NCBI RefSeq assembly: GCF_029581195.1
Contig: NZ_CP120737.1
Location: forward strand, 1,798,001 to 1,862,000
DNA: 64,000 nucleotides
Reading direction: 5' to 3'
Source: Solwaraspora sp. WMMD791
GTDB taxonomy: Bacteria; Actinomycetota; Actinomycetes; Mycobacteriales; Micromonosporaceae
The notes under the pieces are model-generated. The model searched no databases and was not told the DNA's origin. It saw nothing but the letters and a program-made list of their open reading frames with translations. The position numbers and the translations under genes are program-made. Within the stretch, counting starts at the first letter, position 1; every line of letters starts with the position of its first letter. Shown here in pieces: positions 25,863 to 34,319 of this stretch.

Positions 25863-27134
25863 GTGCTGATCCGTTTCGAGGCGGCGAACTTCCGCTCGAT
25901 CCTCGGACCGGTCGAGCTGTCGATGGTCGCCGTCGACCGGGACCGGCCGGCGGTGCAGCGGGTCGACAGCATCGACGAAAGCCTCCTGCCGGTCGCCGCC
26001 ATCTACGGTCCCAACGCCTCCGGCAAGTCCAACGTGGTTGCGGCTCTCACCTGGCTGCGCGACGCGGTCGCCGATTCACTGCGGTTCTGGGACGACGGGA
26101 TTCCGGTCGAGCCGTTCGCGTTCGGCCACGGTCCACGGAGCCCATCGGAGTTCACCGTCGAACTGATCCTCGGCGGGGTCCGCTTCGAGTACGTCGTCGA
26201 GCTGGACGCCGACGCGATCCGCTACGAAGGCCTGTTCCACTATCCGGAACGCAAGCGGCGTCGGATCTTCGAACGCGAGGGTGACGAGCTGACGCTGCAA
26301 CGGGGCCTCGGCCACCTGTCGGGCACCCGTGAGCTGCTGACCAGTCGTACTCTCGCCTTGTCAGCGGCCCGGCGGTTCCGCGAACCCCTCGTCTCCGGCC
26401 CCGCCGAGGAGTTGCTGAGCATACAGACGTTGGAGCCGGGGCCGCGTCGCCGCCCATTCGTTCGGCAGGCCCCTCATCTGGCGACCCGACACTGGTTCGA
26501 GGATGCCGCCGGGGCGCGCCAGGAAGCGCTGCCCGGGCTCGAAGACCTACGTCCGGACCGGGCTCAGGCCCTGGCGCTGCTGAGGATGGCCGACCTCGGC
26601 ATCGAGGACGTGGTGATCGACGATGGCGCAGCAGCGTCCGGCCAGGACCCTCGGTCCTCGACCAGGCGACGACGAATCCGGCTGCTGCACCGTACGGGCG
26701 ACGAAGCGGTCCCCTTGGACTTCGGCGCCGAATCGGAGGGGACCCGCACCTGGTTCCAGCTGATCGGCCCGGTGCTGACCGCGTTGAAGGCCGGTTCCCT
26801 GCTGCTGTTCGACGAACTGGACGCCAGTCTGCACCCGACGCTGTCCATGCAGCTCATCCGGCTGTTCACCGACCCCGCGACGAACCCCTCGGGGGCACAG
26901 CTGATCTTCACCTCGCACGACACCAGCCTGCTCAATCACCTGAACCGGGACGAGGTCTGGCTGACCGAGAAGGCAGTCGACGGCGCGACCCGCCTCGGCG
27001 CGCTGGCCGAGTTCGCCGGCGAACGCGTACGCCGGTCACAGAACCTGGAGAAGGCGTACCTGCACGGACGGTTCGGCGCGCTACCCGACGTCGACCGCAC
27101 CGAGATCCTGCGGGCACTCGGACTGATCGGCTGA
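25863..27134 (+). CDS. AAA ATPase of RloA/AbiLi type
   Basis: 423 aa OLD/SMC-like ATPase, GTG start ten bases after AGGAGG. Starts with the MLIRFEAANFRSI strand usual for this group. Walker A is GPNASGKSN (residues 49-57); the signature region is LDFGAESEGTRTW; Walker B and D-loop read LLLFDELDASLHP; the switch His is in FTSHDTSLL. It is followed after three bases by a RloB-like gene, the same order as in RloA-RloB/AbiLi-AbiLii phage-resistance pairs. The likely role is to sense infection and license the RloB effector. An AT-richer stretch with TATGGT about 30 bases upstream may be its promoter. Confidence 0.87.
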   Translation: MLIRFEAANFRSILGPVELSMVAVDRDRPAVQRVDSIDESLLPVAAIYGPNASGKSNVVAALTWLRDAVADSLRFWDDGIPVEPFAFGHGPRSPSEFTVELILGGVRFEYVVELDADAIRYEGLFHYPERKRRRIFEREGDELTLQRGLGHLSGTRELLTSRTLALSAARRFREPLVSGPAEELLSIQTLEPGPRRRPFVRQAPHLATRHWFEDAAGARQEALPGLEDLRPDRAQALALLRMADLGIEDVVIDDGAAASGQDPRSSTRRRRIRLLHRTGDEAVPLDFGAESEGTRTWFQLIGPVLTALKAGSLLLFDELDASLHPTLSMQLIRLFTDPATNPSGAQLIFTSHDTSLLNHLNRDEVWLTEKAVDGATRLGALAEFAGERVRRSQNLEKAYLHGRFGALPDVDRTEILRALGLIG

Positions 27135-27137
27135 CCG

Positions 27138-27764
27138 GTGACACCGAGACGGACGCGGGCCAAGGACCTGCGACGGCGGACCGCGACCCGCCCCGAGCGC
27201 AGAACGATCGTCATCTTCTGCGAAGGCGAGGCATCGGAGCCTGACTACCTGAACGCGCTTCGACGGCTCCCCCACATCAGGGACAGCACCGCGATCAACA
27301 TCGAGATCGACCCGGACCAGGGGGTCCCGTTGACCCTGGTCAACCGGGCGATCGAGCGCAGCGCGGACGACGAGGTCGACGAGTGCTGGTGCGTGTTCGA
27401 CGTCGAATGGCCCCGGCACCATCCGCACCTCGACCGGGCCATCCGGCTGGCAGCCGAACACGGCATCCGACTGGCGGTCAGCAACCCGTGCTTCGAGCTG
27501 TGGCTGATTCTGCACTTTCAGGATCAGACCGCGTTCCTCACCACCGCCGAGGCGCAACGACTGAGCCGCAAACTTGACGGCCGTACCGGCAAGCGGATCG
27601 ACCCGACGCGCTACCTGCAGCAACGGCAGGCGGCGGCACGACGCGCCGCGCTGCTCGCGCGACGGCACGACCGGAATCAGGCGACGTTCCCCAACGACAA
27701 CCCCTCGTCGGGCATGTATGAACTGCTGAGGGCGGTCGAGCCGACCGCGAGCGGATCAGGGTGA
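27138..27764 (+). CDS. RloB-like TOPRIM-fold protein, probable defence effector
   Basis: 208 aa, GTG start. Basic N-terminus ([11 protein letters not shown]) followed by [18 protein letters not shown], the RloB form of the TOPRIM glutamate motif, and [15 protein letters not shown], a diagnostic RloB stretch. The acidic motif normally DxD reads CVFDVEW here, so one Asp is replaced by Glu. It forms a two-gene unit with the upstream AAA ATPase. Related pairs act as abortive-infection nucleases, probably against RNA; activity here is inference. Its stop overlaps an alternative GTG of the following aminotransferase gene. Confidence 0.83.
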   Translation: MTPRRTRAKDLRRRTATRPERRTIVIFCEGEASEPDYLNALRRLPHIRDSTAINIEIDPDQGVPLTLVNRAIERSADDEVDECWCVFDVEWPRHHPHLDRAIRLAAEHGIRLAVSNPCFELWLILHFQDQTAFLTTAEAQRLSRKLDGRTGKRIDPTRYLQQRQAAARRAALLARRHDRNQATFPNDNPSSGMYELLRAVEPTASGSG

Positions 27765-27790
27765 ACGAACGTCCTGGATCGGAGGCGACC

Positions 27791-28945
27791 GTGACGACAG
27801 CGCGGCAGGGGCCCTGGGTGCCGCTGGACCGGGCCCGGCAGCGGACCAGCATCAAGTGGCGGATGTATCCGCCGGACGTGCTGCCGGTGTGGGTGGCGGA
27901 GATGGACGTCGACCCGGCCGGGCCGATCGTCGAGGCGATCGACGCCGCGGTCCGCGCCGGTGACCTCGGGTACGCCACCGGGGCCGGCTACGCCGAGGCG
28001 GTCGCCGGGTTCGCGGCGACCCGCTGGGGCTGGGACGGCCTGCACCCGGCGCGCACGGCGATCGTGCCGGACGTGATGCTCGGCGCGGTCGAGATGCTGA
28101 AGCTGGTGACCGGGCCGGGCGACACCGTCGTGGTCAACCCGCCGGTGTACCCGCCGTTCTACGGGTTCCTGCGCAACCTCGACCGGCCGGTGCGGGAGGC
28201 TCCGCTCGGGCCGGACGGTCGGCTCGACCTCGACGTGCTGGCCGAGGCGTTCACCGCCGCCCGTGCGGGCGGCCGCCGGGCGGCGTACCTGCTGTGCAGC
28301 CCGCACAACCCGACCGGCACGGTACACACCGCCGACGAGCTGACGGCCGTCGCCGACCTGGCCGCCCGGCACGGGGTGCGGGTGGTGGTCGACGAGATCC
28401 ACGCGCCGATGACCGCCTCCGGCGTGACGTTCGTGCCGTACCTGTCGGTGCCCGGCGCCGACGACGGCCTGACGCTGATCTCCGGTTCGAAGGGCTGGAA
28501 CCTCGCCGGGCTCAAGGCCGCCCTCGCGGTCGCCGGGCCGGCCGCCGCCACCGACCTGGCCCGGCTGCCGCAGGAGGTCGGCCACGGGGTCAACCACCTC
28601 GGGGTGATCGCCCACACGGCGGCGTTCCGCGACGGCGGCGACTGGCTGGACACCGTACGGGCGGCGGTGGACGCCAACCGGCGGCTGCTCGCCGACCTGC
28701 TGACGGCCCACCTGCCGCAGGTGCGGTACGCCCCGGGTCAGGCGACGTTCCTGGCCTGGCTGGACTGTCGTGGCCTCGGGCTCGGCGTCGACCCGGCGGC
28801 GGTGTTCCTCGACCGGGGGCGGGTGGCGCTCAGCTCCGGCGTGGACTTTGGTGCCGGCGGTGCCGGGCACGCCCGGTTCAACCTGGCCGCCGCCCCCGAC
28901 ACGATCGCCGAGGCGGTACGCCGGATGGCGGCGGCCGTCGGCTGA
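27791..28945 (+). CDS. MalY/PatB-type PLP aminotransferase (cystathionine beta-lyase-like)
   Basis: 384 aa from GTG 27791, which has ATCGGAGG directly upstream; GTG 27761 overlapping the RloB stop is the alternative. Fold-type I PLP enzyme of the PatB group: [22 protein letters not shown] at the N-terminus, [26 protein letters not shown] and the PLP lysine in [12 protein letters not shown]. The closest characterised function is C-S beta-lyase, cleaving cystathionine or cysteine conjugates to pyruvate, ammonia and a thiol. Convergent with the next gene, one base apart. Confidence 0.88.
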   Translation: MTTARQGPWVPLDRARQRTSIKWRMYPPDVLPVWVAEMDVDPAGPIVEAIDAAVRAGDLGYATGAGYAEAVAGFAATRWGWDGLHPARTAIVPDVMLGAVEMLKLVTGPGDTVVVNPPVYPPFYGFLRNLDRPVREAPLGPDGRLDLDVLAEAFTAARAGGRRAAYLLCSPHNPTGTVHTADELTAVADLAARHGVRVVVDEIHAPMTASGVTFVPYLSVPGADDGLTLISGSKGWNLAGLKAALAVAGPAAATDLARLPQEVGHGVNHLGVIAHTAAFRDGGDWLDTVRAAVDANRRLLADLLTAHLPQVRYAPGQATFLAWLDCRGLGLGVDPAAVFLDRGRVALSSGVDFGAGGAGHARFNLAAAPDTIAEAVRRMAAAVG

Positions 28946-28946
28946 G

Positions 28947-29756
28947 TCACCAGGGTTCGGGGATGACCAGCGCGAGGCAGCGCTGGGTGCCGGACGTCGG
29001 CTGGTAGCAGGCGGAGGCCTCCAGGTTGTACGTGTGGTCGAACCGGCTGAACGAGGCGGTGCCGCCGTTGGTGCAGGTGCCGCCGCTGGTGGTCGTGCCG
29101 CCGGTGACCCGGCCGGTCGCGCAGCCGGCCGACGTGGCGGTCTTCTGCACGGTGTTCAGCGAGGAGCGCTGGTCGAACGACTGGTGCGAGCCGTACCCGA
29201 CCTGCGTGACGCCGGGGCGGGTCACCGCGTACTGGAACGCCGTCGACGTGTAGTAGGACCAGCTGGCCCCGGTGCCGACGGTCCGCAGCTCCGGATCCCT
29301 GGCCGAGCCCGGGATGTAGAGGTAGAAGCCCTTGTCGTGGGTCGAGGTGCCCTGCACCATCCGGTAGACGATGACCAGTAGTCCCTGGCTGTAACTTCCG
29401 GTGCTGTAGTTCAGGCTGAGGCCGCTGCCGCAGATCGTCTGGTCGACGAGGTACCCGACGCCGTTGGCGTAGAGCATCACCCTCGCGCAGCGCCCGTCGT
29501 TGGCGGTGTCCTGGATGGTCCCGACCGTGTTCGAGGTGCCGGAGTAGTCGGTGGCGTAGCCGGTCAGGCTCACTCCGGGCAGAGTGCCGGCGTACTGGTA
29601 GGCGTTCGGGTGGTAGTAGTTCCACGACGCCGACCAGCCGGTGCCCGACGGCAGGGCCAGGGCGGGTGCGGCGGGCAGCAGCGCGGCGGCCAGGACGCCG
29701 ACCAACGCGGCCGCCAGGGTCGCACCGATCGATCGTGGCCGGATTCGTTTCCTCAT
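28947..29756 (-). CDS. Secreted protein with duplicated module
   Basis: 269 aa, ATG after GGGAGG. Signal peptide of the common long actinomycete type (RKRIRPRS, hydrophobic core, ALA-LP). Two related blocks follow: one beginning GTGWSASWNYYHPNAYQYAGTL and one beginning GTGASWSYYTSTAFQYAVTR, each with a P-G-V...GYG/A-T strand and a Cys about 35 residues later. Several disulfides are possible (seven or more Cys). No enzyme motif. Function unknown; the small secreted protein at 9099-9650 shows the same habit of internal duplication, without clear sequence identity. Confidence 0.78.
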   Translation of the reverse strand: MRKRIRPRSIGATLAAALVGVLAAALLPAAPALALPSGTGWSASWNYYHPNAYQYAGTLPGVSLTGYATDYSGTSNTVGTIQDTANDGRCARVMLYANGVGYLVDQTICGSGLSLNYSTGSYSQGLLVIVYRMVQGTSTHDKGFYLYIPGSARDPELRTVGTGASWSYYTSTAFQYAVTRPGVTQVGYGSHQSFDQRSSLNTVQKTATSAGCATGRVTGGTTTSGGTCTNGGTASFSRFDHTYNLEASACYQPTSGTQRCLALVIPEPW

Positions 29757-29928
29757 TGGTCCTCCCGACAGTCGACGTGGACGGTCGCCGATGTCGACAA
29801 CAGGGTGCCGCAGTCACGCCGCCGACCGTGCCGATCGGTCGTGAAGCGGACAGCGGTCCGTTCGGGGATTGATTAACGGCGATGGCGGCCGCATCCTTCT
29901 GACTACTTCGGATCCTGGGGAGGTAGCC

Positions 29929-30825
29929 GTGACTCTGAACCGTGCCAGACATCTCCGCCGCACCCTGACCCTGTCCGTCTCGGCCGCACTGCTGATCACC
30001 ATCGCCGCAGCGCCCGCCACCGCCAACGCAGCCGGCACGACCGGTGTCACGTCCGCCGCCGACGACCGGCAGTACGTCGCGCTCGGTGACTCGTACTCGT
30101 CGGGGGTCGGTGCCCCGCCGTACCACGACGGCGACTGCAAGCAGAGCACCCACTCGTACGCCGCCCAGTACGCCGCCGCACATCCGGCGATGTCGTTCGG
30201 CTTCGCGGCCTGCAGCGGCGCGACCACCGACGATGTGATCGCCCACCAGCTGGGCTTCCTCGGGCCGGACACGAAGCTGGTGACGATCACCGTCGGCGGC
30301 GACAACCTCGGCTTCACCTCCACCTTGGAGACCTGCATCGAGGCGTTGCACGACAGCACCTGCAAAGCCGCCATCGACAAGGCCCTCGCGTACGTCGCGA
30401 CGACGCTGCCGGGCAAGCTGAAGCAGGTGTACGGCGACATCCTCGCCGCCGCCCCGAACGCCAAGCTGGTGGTGCTCGGCTACGCCCAGCTGTTCGCCCC
30501 GTCGTTCTGCCTCGAAGCGCCGCTGGATGCGACCCGACGGGGCTGGATCAACGACGCGGCGGTGCAGCTCAACAAGGCCATCGAGGCCATCGCGAAGACG
30601 TACGGCGTGTTCGCCCCGGTGGACGACCTGTTCACGTCCCACCGGGTCTGCAGTGAAACCCCGTGGCTCAACGGCGTCACCAAGCTGAAGGACGCGTTCC
30701 ACCCGAACCTGGACGGCTATACCGGCGGCTATCTGAAGGCGCTCGACGCGGCCGTCAGGTCGGTTGGTGGACGGGACCGACTCGCCGACGCCGGTGCGCC
30801 AGCATCTCGACCGCAGCGAAGGTGA
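29929..30825 (+). CDS. Secreted SGNH/GDSL esterase
   Basis: 298 aa from GTG 29929 with GGGGAGG just upstream; the open frame continues 20 codons further back without a start signal. Signal peptide to about ANA-AG (residue 35). Catalytic Ser is in YVALGDSYSSGVG, the oxyanion Gly/Asn region reads TVGGDNLGF, and the Asp-His pair is in DAFHPNLDGY. Paired Cys residues resemble Streptomyces lipase/esterases of the SCO1725/scabies esterase type. The substrate is a lipid or aryl ester by family. Its last 71 bases overlap the end of the convergent LtrA gene. Confidence 0.92.
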   Translation: MTLNRARHLRRTLTLSVSAALLITIAAAPATANAAGTTGVTSAADDRQYVALGDSYSSGVGAPPYHDGDCKQSTHSYAAQYAAAHPAMSFGFAACSGATTDDVIAHQLGFLGPDTKLVTITVGGDNLGFTSTLETCIEALHDSTCKAAIDKALAYVATTLPGKLKQVYGDILAAAPNAKLVVLGYAQLFAPSFCLEAPLDATRRGWINDAAVQLNKAIEAIAKTYGVFAPVDDLFTSHRVCSETPWLNGVTKLKDAFHPNLDGYTGGYLKALDAAVRSVGGRDRLADAGAPASRPQRR

Positions 30826-33214
30826 TCCCGAGGCTGGCCAGCAACACGATGTTCCACAGCACGGGCAGCGGTGCGGTGACCGGCGCGAGTACGGCGACCA
30901 GGACCGCACCGCTGATCCGGTAGCCGCTGACCCGCCGCCAGACCCGCCACCAGAACGCCTGATTCGCGCCGAGGTAGACGACCGCACCGACGTAGAGCGC
31001 GTAGTGACCGAGCGCGTGCGCGTGGGCGGTCAGCACGCCGCCGTGCAGGATCAGGGTCTCGCGCAGGCCGAACGCGAACAGGATCAGCCCGGCGACCATC
31101 GGCAGGTGCAGGTAGGTGTAGGCGTCGCGGGCCAGCTTCGCCCGCTCCTCGCCCCGGGACGCTTCCAGGGCGTCGTGGGCGAGGCCGGCGTCGGTGTGGA
31201 AGTAGGACCACCAGATGGCGCAGATGGCAACTGCTGCGGCTGACAGGACCAGGACCAGCAGTACGGAGGTCGCCTCCTGCGCGGCGGAGAACCCGAGCGC
31301 GATGATGGTCTCACCGAACGCGATCAGCATGATCAACGCGTACCGGTCGGTCCAGTGCCGGACGGTCCGGATCCGCCAGTCGCGCAGCCCGGTCCGGTAG
31401 TTCCCGAAGATCTCGATCAGGACAGCGACCAGCCAGATCGCGGTGATGATCACGTCAGTCGACCGGTCGTCGGGGACGACCACGTCGAGCACGATGCTGC
31501 CGGCCAGCAGCGTCAGCGCCACTGTGCTGGGCACCGCACCCTGCCGGAGCACCGCCGGCAGTTCCGGTTGTTCCCGTGCCACATGCCAGATCAGCGCGGC
31601 CTGGACGAGCCGACCGGCGATGTACGCGGTCACCACGACGCTGGCACCGGGCAGTCCGCCAGGGACCGGCTCGAACGTCTGCGGCAACGCGATCCCGAGG
31701 ACCAGTGTCACCGCCATGACGCCGATCATCGCCAGGCGGACCGGGGCGGTGTCGTGTCGGACCGCGTTGGTCACCCAGGAGAAGCTCGCCCAGGCCCACC
31801 AGAGCAGCGCCAGCAGGGTCAGCCCCTGCAGCACCCCGAGCACCGAACTCTCCCGCACCATGAGGACGGTGACCTGGATGAACGCGAACACGAAGACCAG
31901 GTCGACCAGGAGTTCCTTCGGGGTGGCGCCGGTGAGCTTGGCGGCTTCGGGGTCGACCCGCTCGTGCAACTGCCGGTGCCGTCGCCGGAACGCGGTGCGG
32001 TCGGCGACGATCATCGTGGCGACCCCGACCAGGAGCAGCCCGAGCGAGGCCAGCGGCGGGGTGTGGGCGGCCAGCGGCAGGAGCACCAGCAGCGCCACGA
32101 TGCCGACGATCGGGCTGCGCCCGAGCATTCCGACGGCACGTCGCTGGAACGCGATCAGCCCGCCGAGGTAGACGATGACACCACCGAACAGCAGAACGAC
32201 GCTCTCGGCGTGCCAGGGATGGTCGGAGGTGCCGGTAGCGGAGGAGACGACGTGTTTCAGGCTGAGCGCGAGCACGATGAGCCCGCAGATCATCGGTAGG
32301 TGCAGGCCGCTGTAGGCGTCCCGGGCGATCCGGGACTGGTCGGGCCGGGGCCGCCCCTGCATGGCGTGTTCCGCCACGAGCTTGGCCACGTCGAAGTAGG
32401 TCCACCAGAGTACGGCGACCACGGCGATGCTGAGCGCCGCGCCGGCCAGCAGCTGCCAGGTGATGGGCCGGTCACCGCCCAGGCCCTGGCTGATGCCGAC
32501 AGAGATGACGGTTTCGCCGAGCGCGACGAGGACGACCAGACCGTGTCGCTCGGCGAGGTGCCTGCCGGACACCACCTGTGCGTTGCCGCTGCTGACCACT
32601 CGCAGCGCGCTGAAGTTGATCACAATGACCAGGGCGAACAACGCGGTACGGACGTACCGGTCGTCGATCGGCAGGTCGAGTCTCGGCGGCAGCCAGACCG
32701 CGCAGGCCAGGATCAGCCCGGCCGGCAGGTAGGTCAGCCAGGAGGCGATCACCGGGCGACGACCGGCAGGGCCCTGCGACCAGTGCAGGAAGCTCAGCAC
32801 CACCAGCACGGTGTAGATGATCGACAGGTAGCCGGCGGCGACGATCAGTGGTTCGATCACCCCGCCGGACTCGGCGGTGAAGGTGCCCGGAATCGCGACG
32901 CCCATGATCAGCAACGTGGTGGCGATTCCGAACACGACCAGCGGCATCAGGCCCTTGTCCAGGTAGACGACGTTGCCGAGCCAGGCGCAGGAGTTCCAGC
33001 AGTGCCACAGCATCAGCACCACGAGGAGGCCCTCGACGACCCCCAGCCAGTGCAGCTGACTTGCCATCAGGCTGGTGACCCGCAGGAAGGCGAACACGAA
33101 GAACAGGTCGATGAAGAGCTCCATCCAGCTCACATCGCCGGCGGTCCCCTCGGGGCGCACGACGAGGAACCGTCGCCGCCGGAGCTCGGGCGGCGCCGGA
33201 CCCCCGTCCGTCAT
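30755..33214 (-). CDS. Double-length LtrA-family membrane protein
   Basis: About 819 aa from ATG 33214 (GTG 33223 possible). The protein is two LtrA (low temperature requirement A) units in tandem. The first begins VSWMELFIDLFFVFAFLRVT and contains ERHGLVVLVALGETVISVG; the second begins TPKELLVDLVFVFAFIQVT and contains DRYALIMLIAFGETIIALG. Both end with LHLPM, and each has about ten membrane helices, roughly twenty in total. Typical LtrA proteins are about 380-400 aa, so this is a fusion by duplication. The role of LtrA proteins is not established (membrane or stress adaptation). Convergent with, and overlapping, the GDSL esterase. Confidence 0.9.
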   Translation of the reverse strand: MTDGGPAPPELRRRRFLVVRPEGTAGDVSWMELFIDLFFVFAFLRVTSLMASQLHWLGVVEGLLVVLMLWHCWNSCAWLGNVVYLDKGLMPLVVFGIATTLLIMGVAIPGTFTAESGGVIEPLIVAAGYLSIIYTVLVVLSFLHWSQGPAGRRPVIASWLTYLPAGLILACAVWLPPRLDLPIDDRYVRTALFALVIVINFSALRVVSSGNAQVVSGRHLAERHGLVVLVALGETVISVGISQGLGGDRPITWQLLAGAALSIAVVAVLWWTYFDVAKLVAEHAMQGRPRPDQSRIARDAYSGLHLPMICGLIVLALSLKHVVSSATGTSDHPWHAESVVLLFGGVIVYLGGLIAFQRRAVGMLGRSPIVGIVALLVLLPLAAHTPPLASLGLLLVGVATMIVADRTAFRRRHRQLHERVDPEAAKLTGATPKELLVDLVFVFAFIQVTVLMVRESSVLGVLQGLTLLALLWWAWASFSWVTNAVRHDTAPVRLAMIGVMAVTLVLGIALPQTFEPVPGGLPGASVVVTAYIAGRLVQAALIWHVAREQPELPAVLRQGAVPSTVALTLLAGSIVLDVVVPDDRSTDVIITAIWLVAVLIEIFGNYRTGLRDWRIRTVRHWTDRYALIMLIAFGETIIALGFSAAQEATSVLLVLVLSAAAVAICAIWWSYFHTDAGLAHDALEASRGEERAKLARDAYTYLHLPMVAGLILFAFGLRETLILHGGVLTAHAHALGHYALYVGAVVYLGANQAFWWRVWRRVSGYRISGAVLVAVLAPVTAPLPVLWNIVLLASLGITFAAVEMLAHRRRRVGPVHQPT

Positions 33215-33474
33215 GCACCCCACTGTGCCGACCGGGCCGGGTCACGGTGGGGACATCGGTAAAATTCACCCCCCGCCGCCCGGCCCCGCCGACCTTCGCC
33301 CCCACCCGCGTCACGGCGGCTGGCGCATCCAGTCGGCGTCCAATCATGATCCAGTGATAGTTGGGAAGCTGGCCAAACCCGCGACCTGCGGGAAAACGTG
33401 TGTCCCGGCGGACCTTCTCAACCACAGTGGATGATCGTCTGTCCGGGACGGCCGTCGGCCAGAAGGGGAGATTG

Positions 33475-34248
33475 ATGAGACGCGTCCTGCTCCGCCGTAC
33501 CGTTGCCGCCGTCGCCGCGGTCGTGGTCACCCTCCCACTGGGTGCCCGCCCCGTCCAGGCGTTCGACTTCACCGCGATCATCGGTGCCGCGAAGGCCGCC
33601 TACGAGCTGTACAAGGAGTACAAGGAGGGCCAGTCGCTGGACGACGCGACGGACAAGATCATCAAGACCATCAACGACGCCAGGACCGACATCCTGGCCC
33701 AGGTCGACCGGCTGGCCACCGCGCAGGCGAAAGCTTGCGCCCGCAGCGCGATCATCGACTTCAACGACATCCCGAACTTCAACCAGACGACCCTGCAGGC
33801 GTACGCGCGGGACACCACCGCCTGCGTGACGCTCATCGACAGCCTGCTCGACGTCGTCACCGACAAGGCCTCCGCCGACCAGCTCGGCTTCACCCTGAAC
33901 ACCGTCGGGCCGCTGGCCCTCACCGCCCGCGCGCACGCCGGCTTCAGCACCTCGTCGCTGCTCGACCAGGTCGTCGACAGCAACAACACCGTGCTCAGCA
34001 CGCTGAAGCCGACCTGCTCGACCGCCATCAAGGGACTCAACGGCATCCCGCAGAACGGCGCTGTCTACACCTGGGAGACCAGGTGCACCGCCTACGACGG
34101 CAAGGTCGGCAGCACCAGCAAACGCATCGCGTACCCGCCGACGACAAACCCGTACGACGTGCCCGGCACCACCGCCATCGTGATGCGCCACACCAGCCAC
34201 GCCCAGGCCACCGCCGTACTGCCGGTCCTGCGGGCCACCCCCGCCTGA
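33475..34248 (+). CDS. Secreted alpha-helical protein of unknown function
   Basis: 257 aa, ATG with AAGGGGAG four to five bases upstream. Signal peptide with twin basic start (RRVLLRRTVAAVAAVVVTLP) and cleavage near VQA-FD. The first half of the mature protein is helical, with an amphipathic segment (YELYKEYKEGQSLDDATDKIIKTINDAR); four Cys are spread through the middle (ACARS, TACVT, PTCST, TRCTA), probably two disulfides. No domain recognised. Ends at a strong bidirectional hairpin shared with the PAP2 gene. Confidence 0.78.
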   Translation: MRRVLLRRTVAAVAAVVVTLPLGARPVQAFDFTAIIGAAKAAYELYKEYKEGQSLDDATDKIIKTINDARTDILAQVDRLATAQAKACARSAIIDFNDIPNFNQTTLQAYARDTTACVTLIDSLLDVVTDKASADQLGFTLNTVGPLALTARAHAGFSTSSLLDQVVDSNNTVLSTLKPTCSTAIKGLNGIPQNGAVYTWETRCTAYDGKVGSTSKRIAYPPTTNPYDVPGTTAIVMRHTSHAQATAVLPVLRATPA

Positions 34249-34274
34249 CCGCCGTCCGGCTCAGGTGACCGACC

Positions 34275-34304
34275 GTGCCGCCCCGGCGATCGCCGGGGCG
34301 GCAC
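34275..34304. terminator. Perfect 30-base palindrome between convergent genes
   Basis: 15-base arms (gtgccgccccggcga and its complement) with no unpaired loop bases, 26 bases after the stop of the secreted helical protein and 15 bases beyond the stop of the PAP2 gene. Acts as a terminator for both strands. Confidence 0.8.
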
Positions 34305-34319
34305 GCGTCACGCCTGCGC

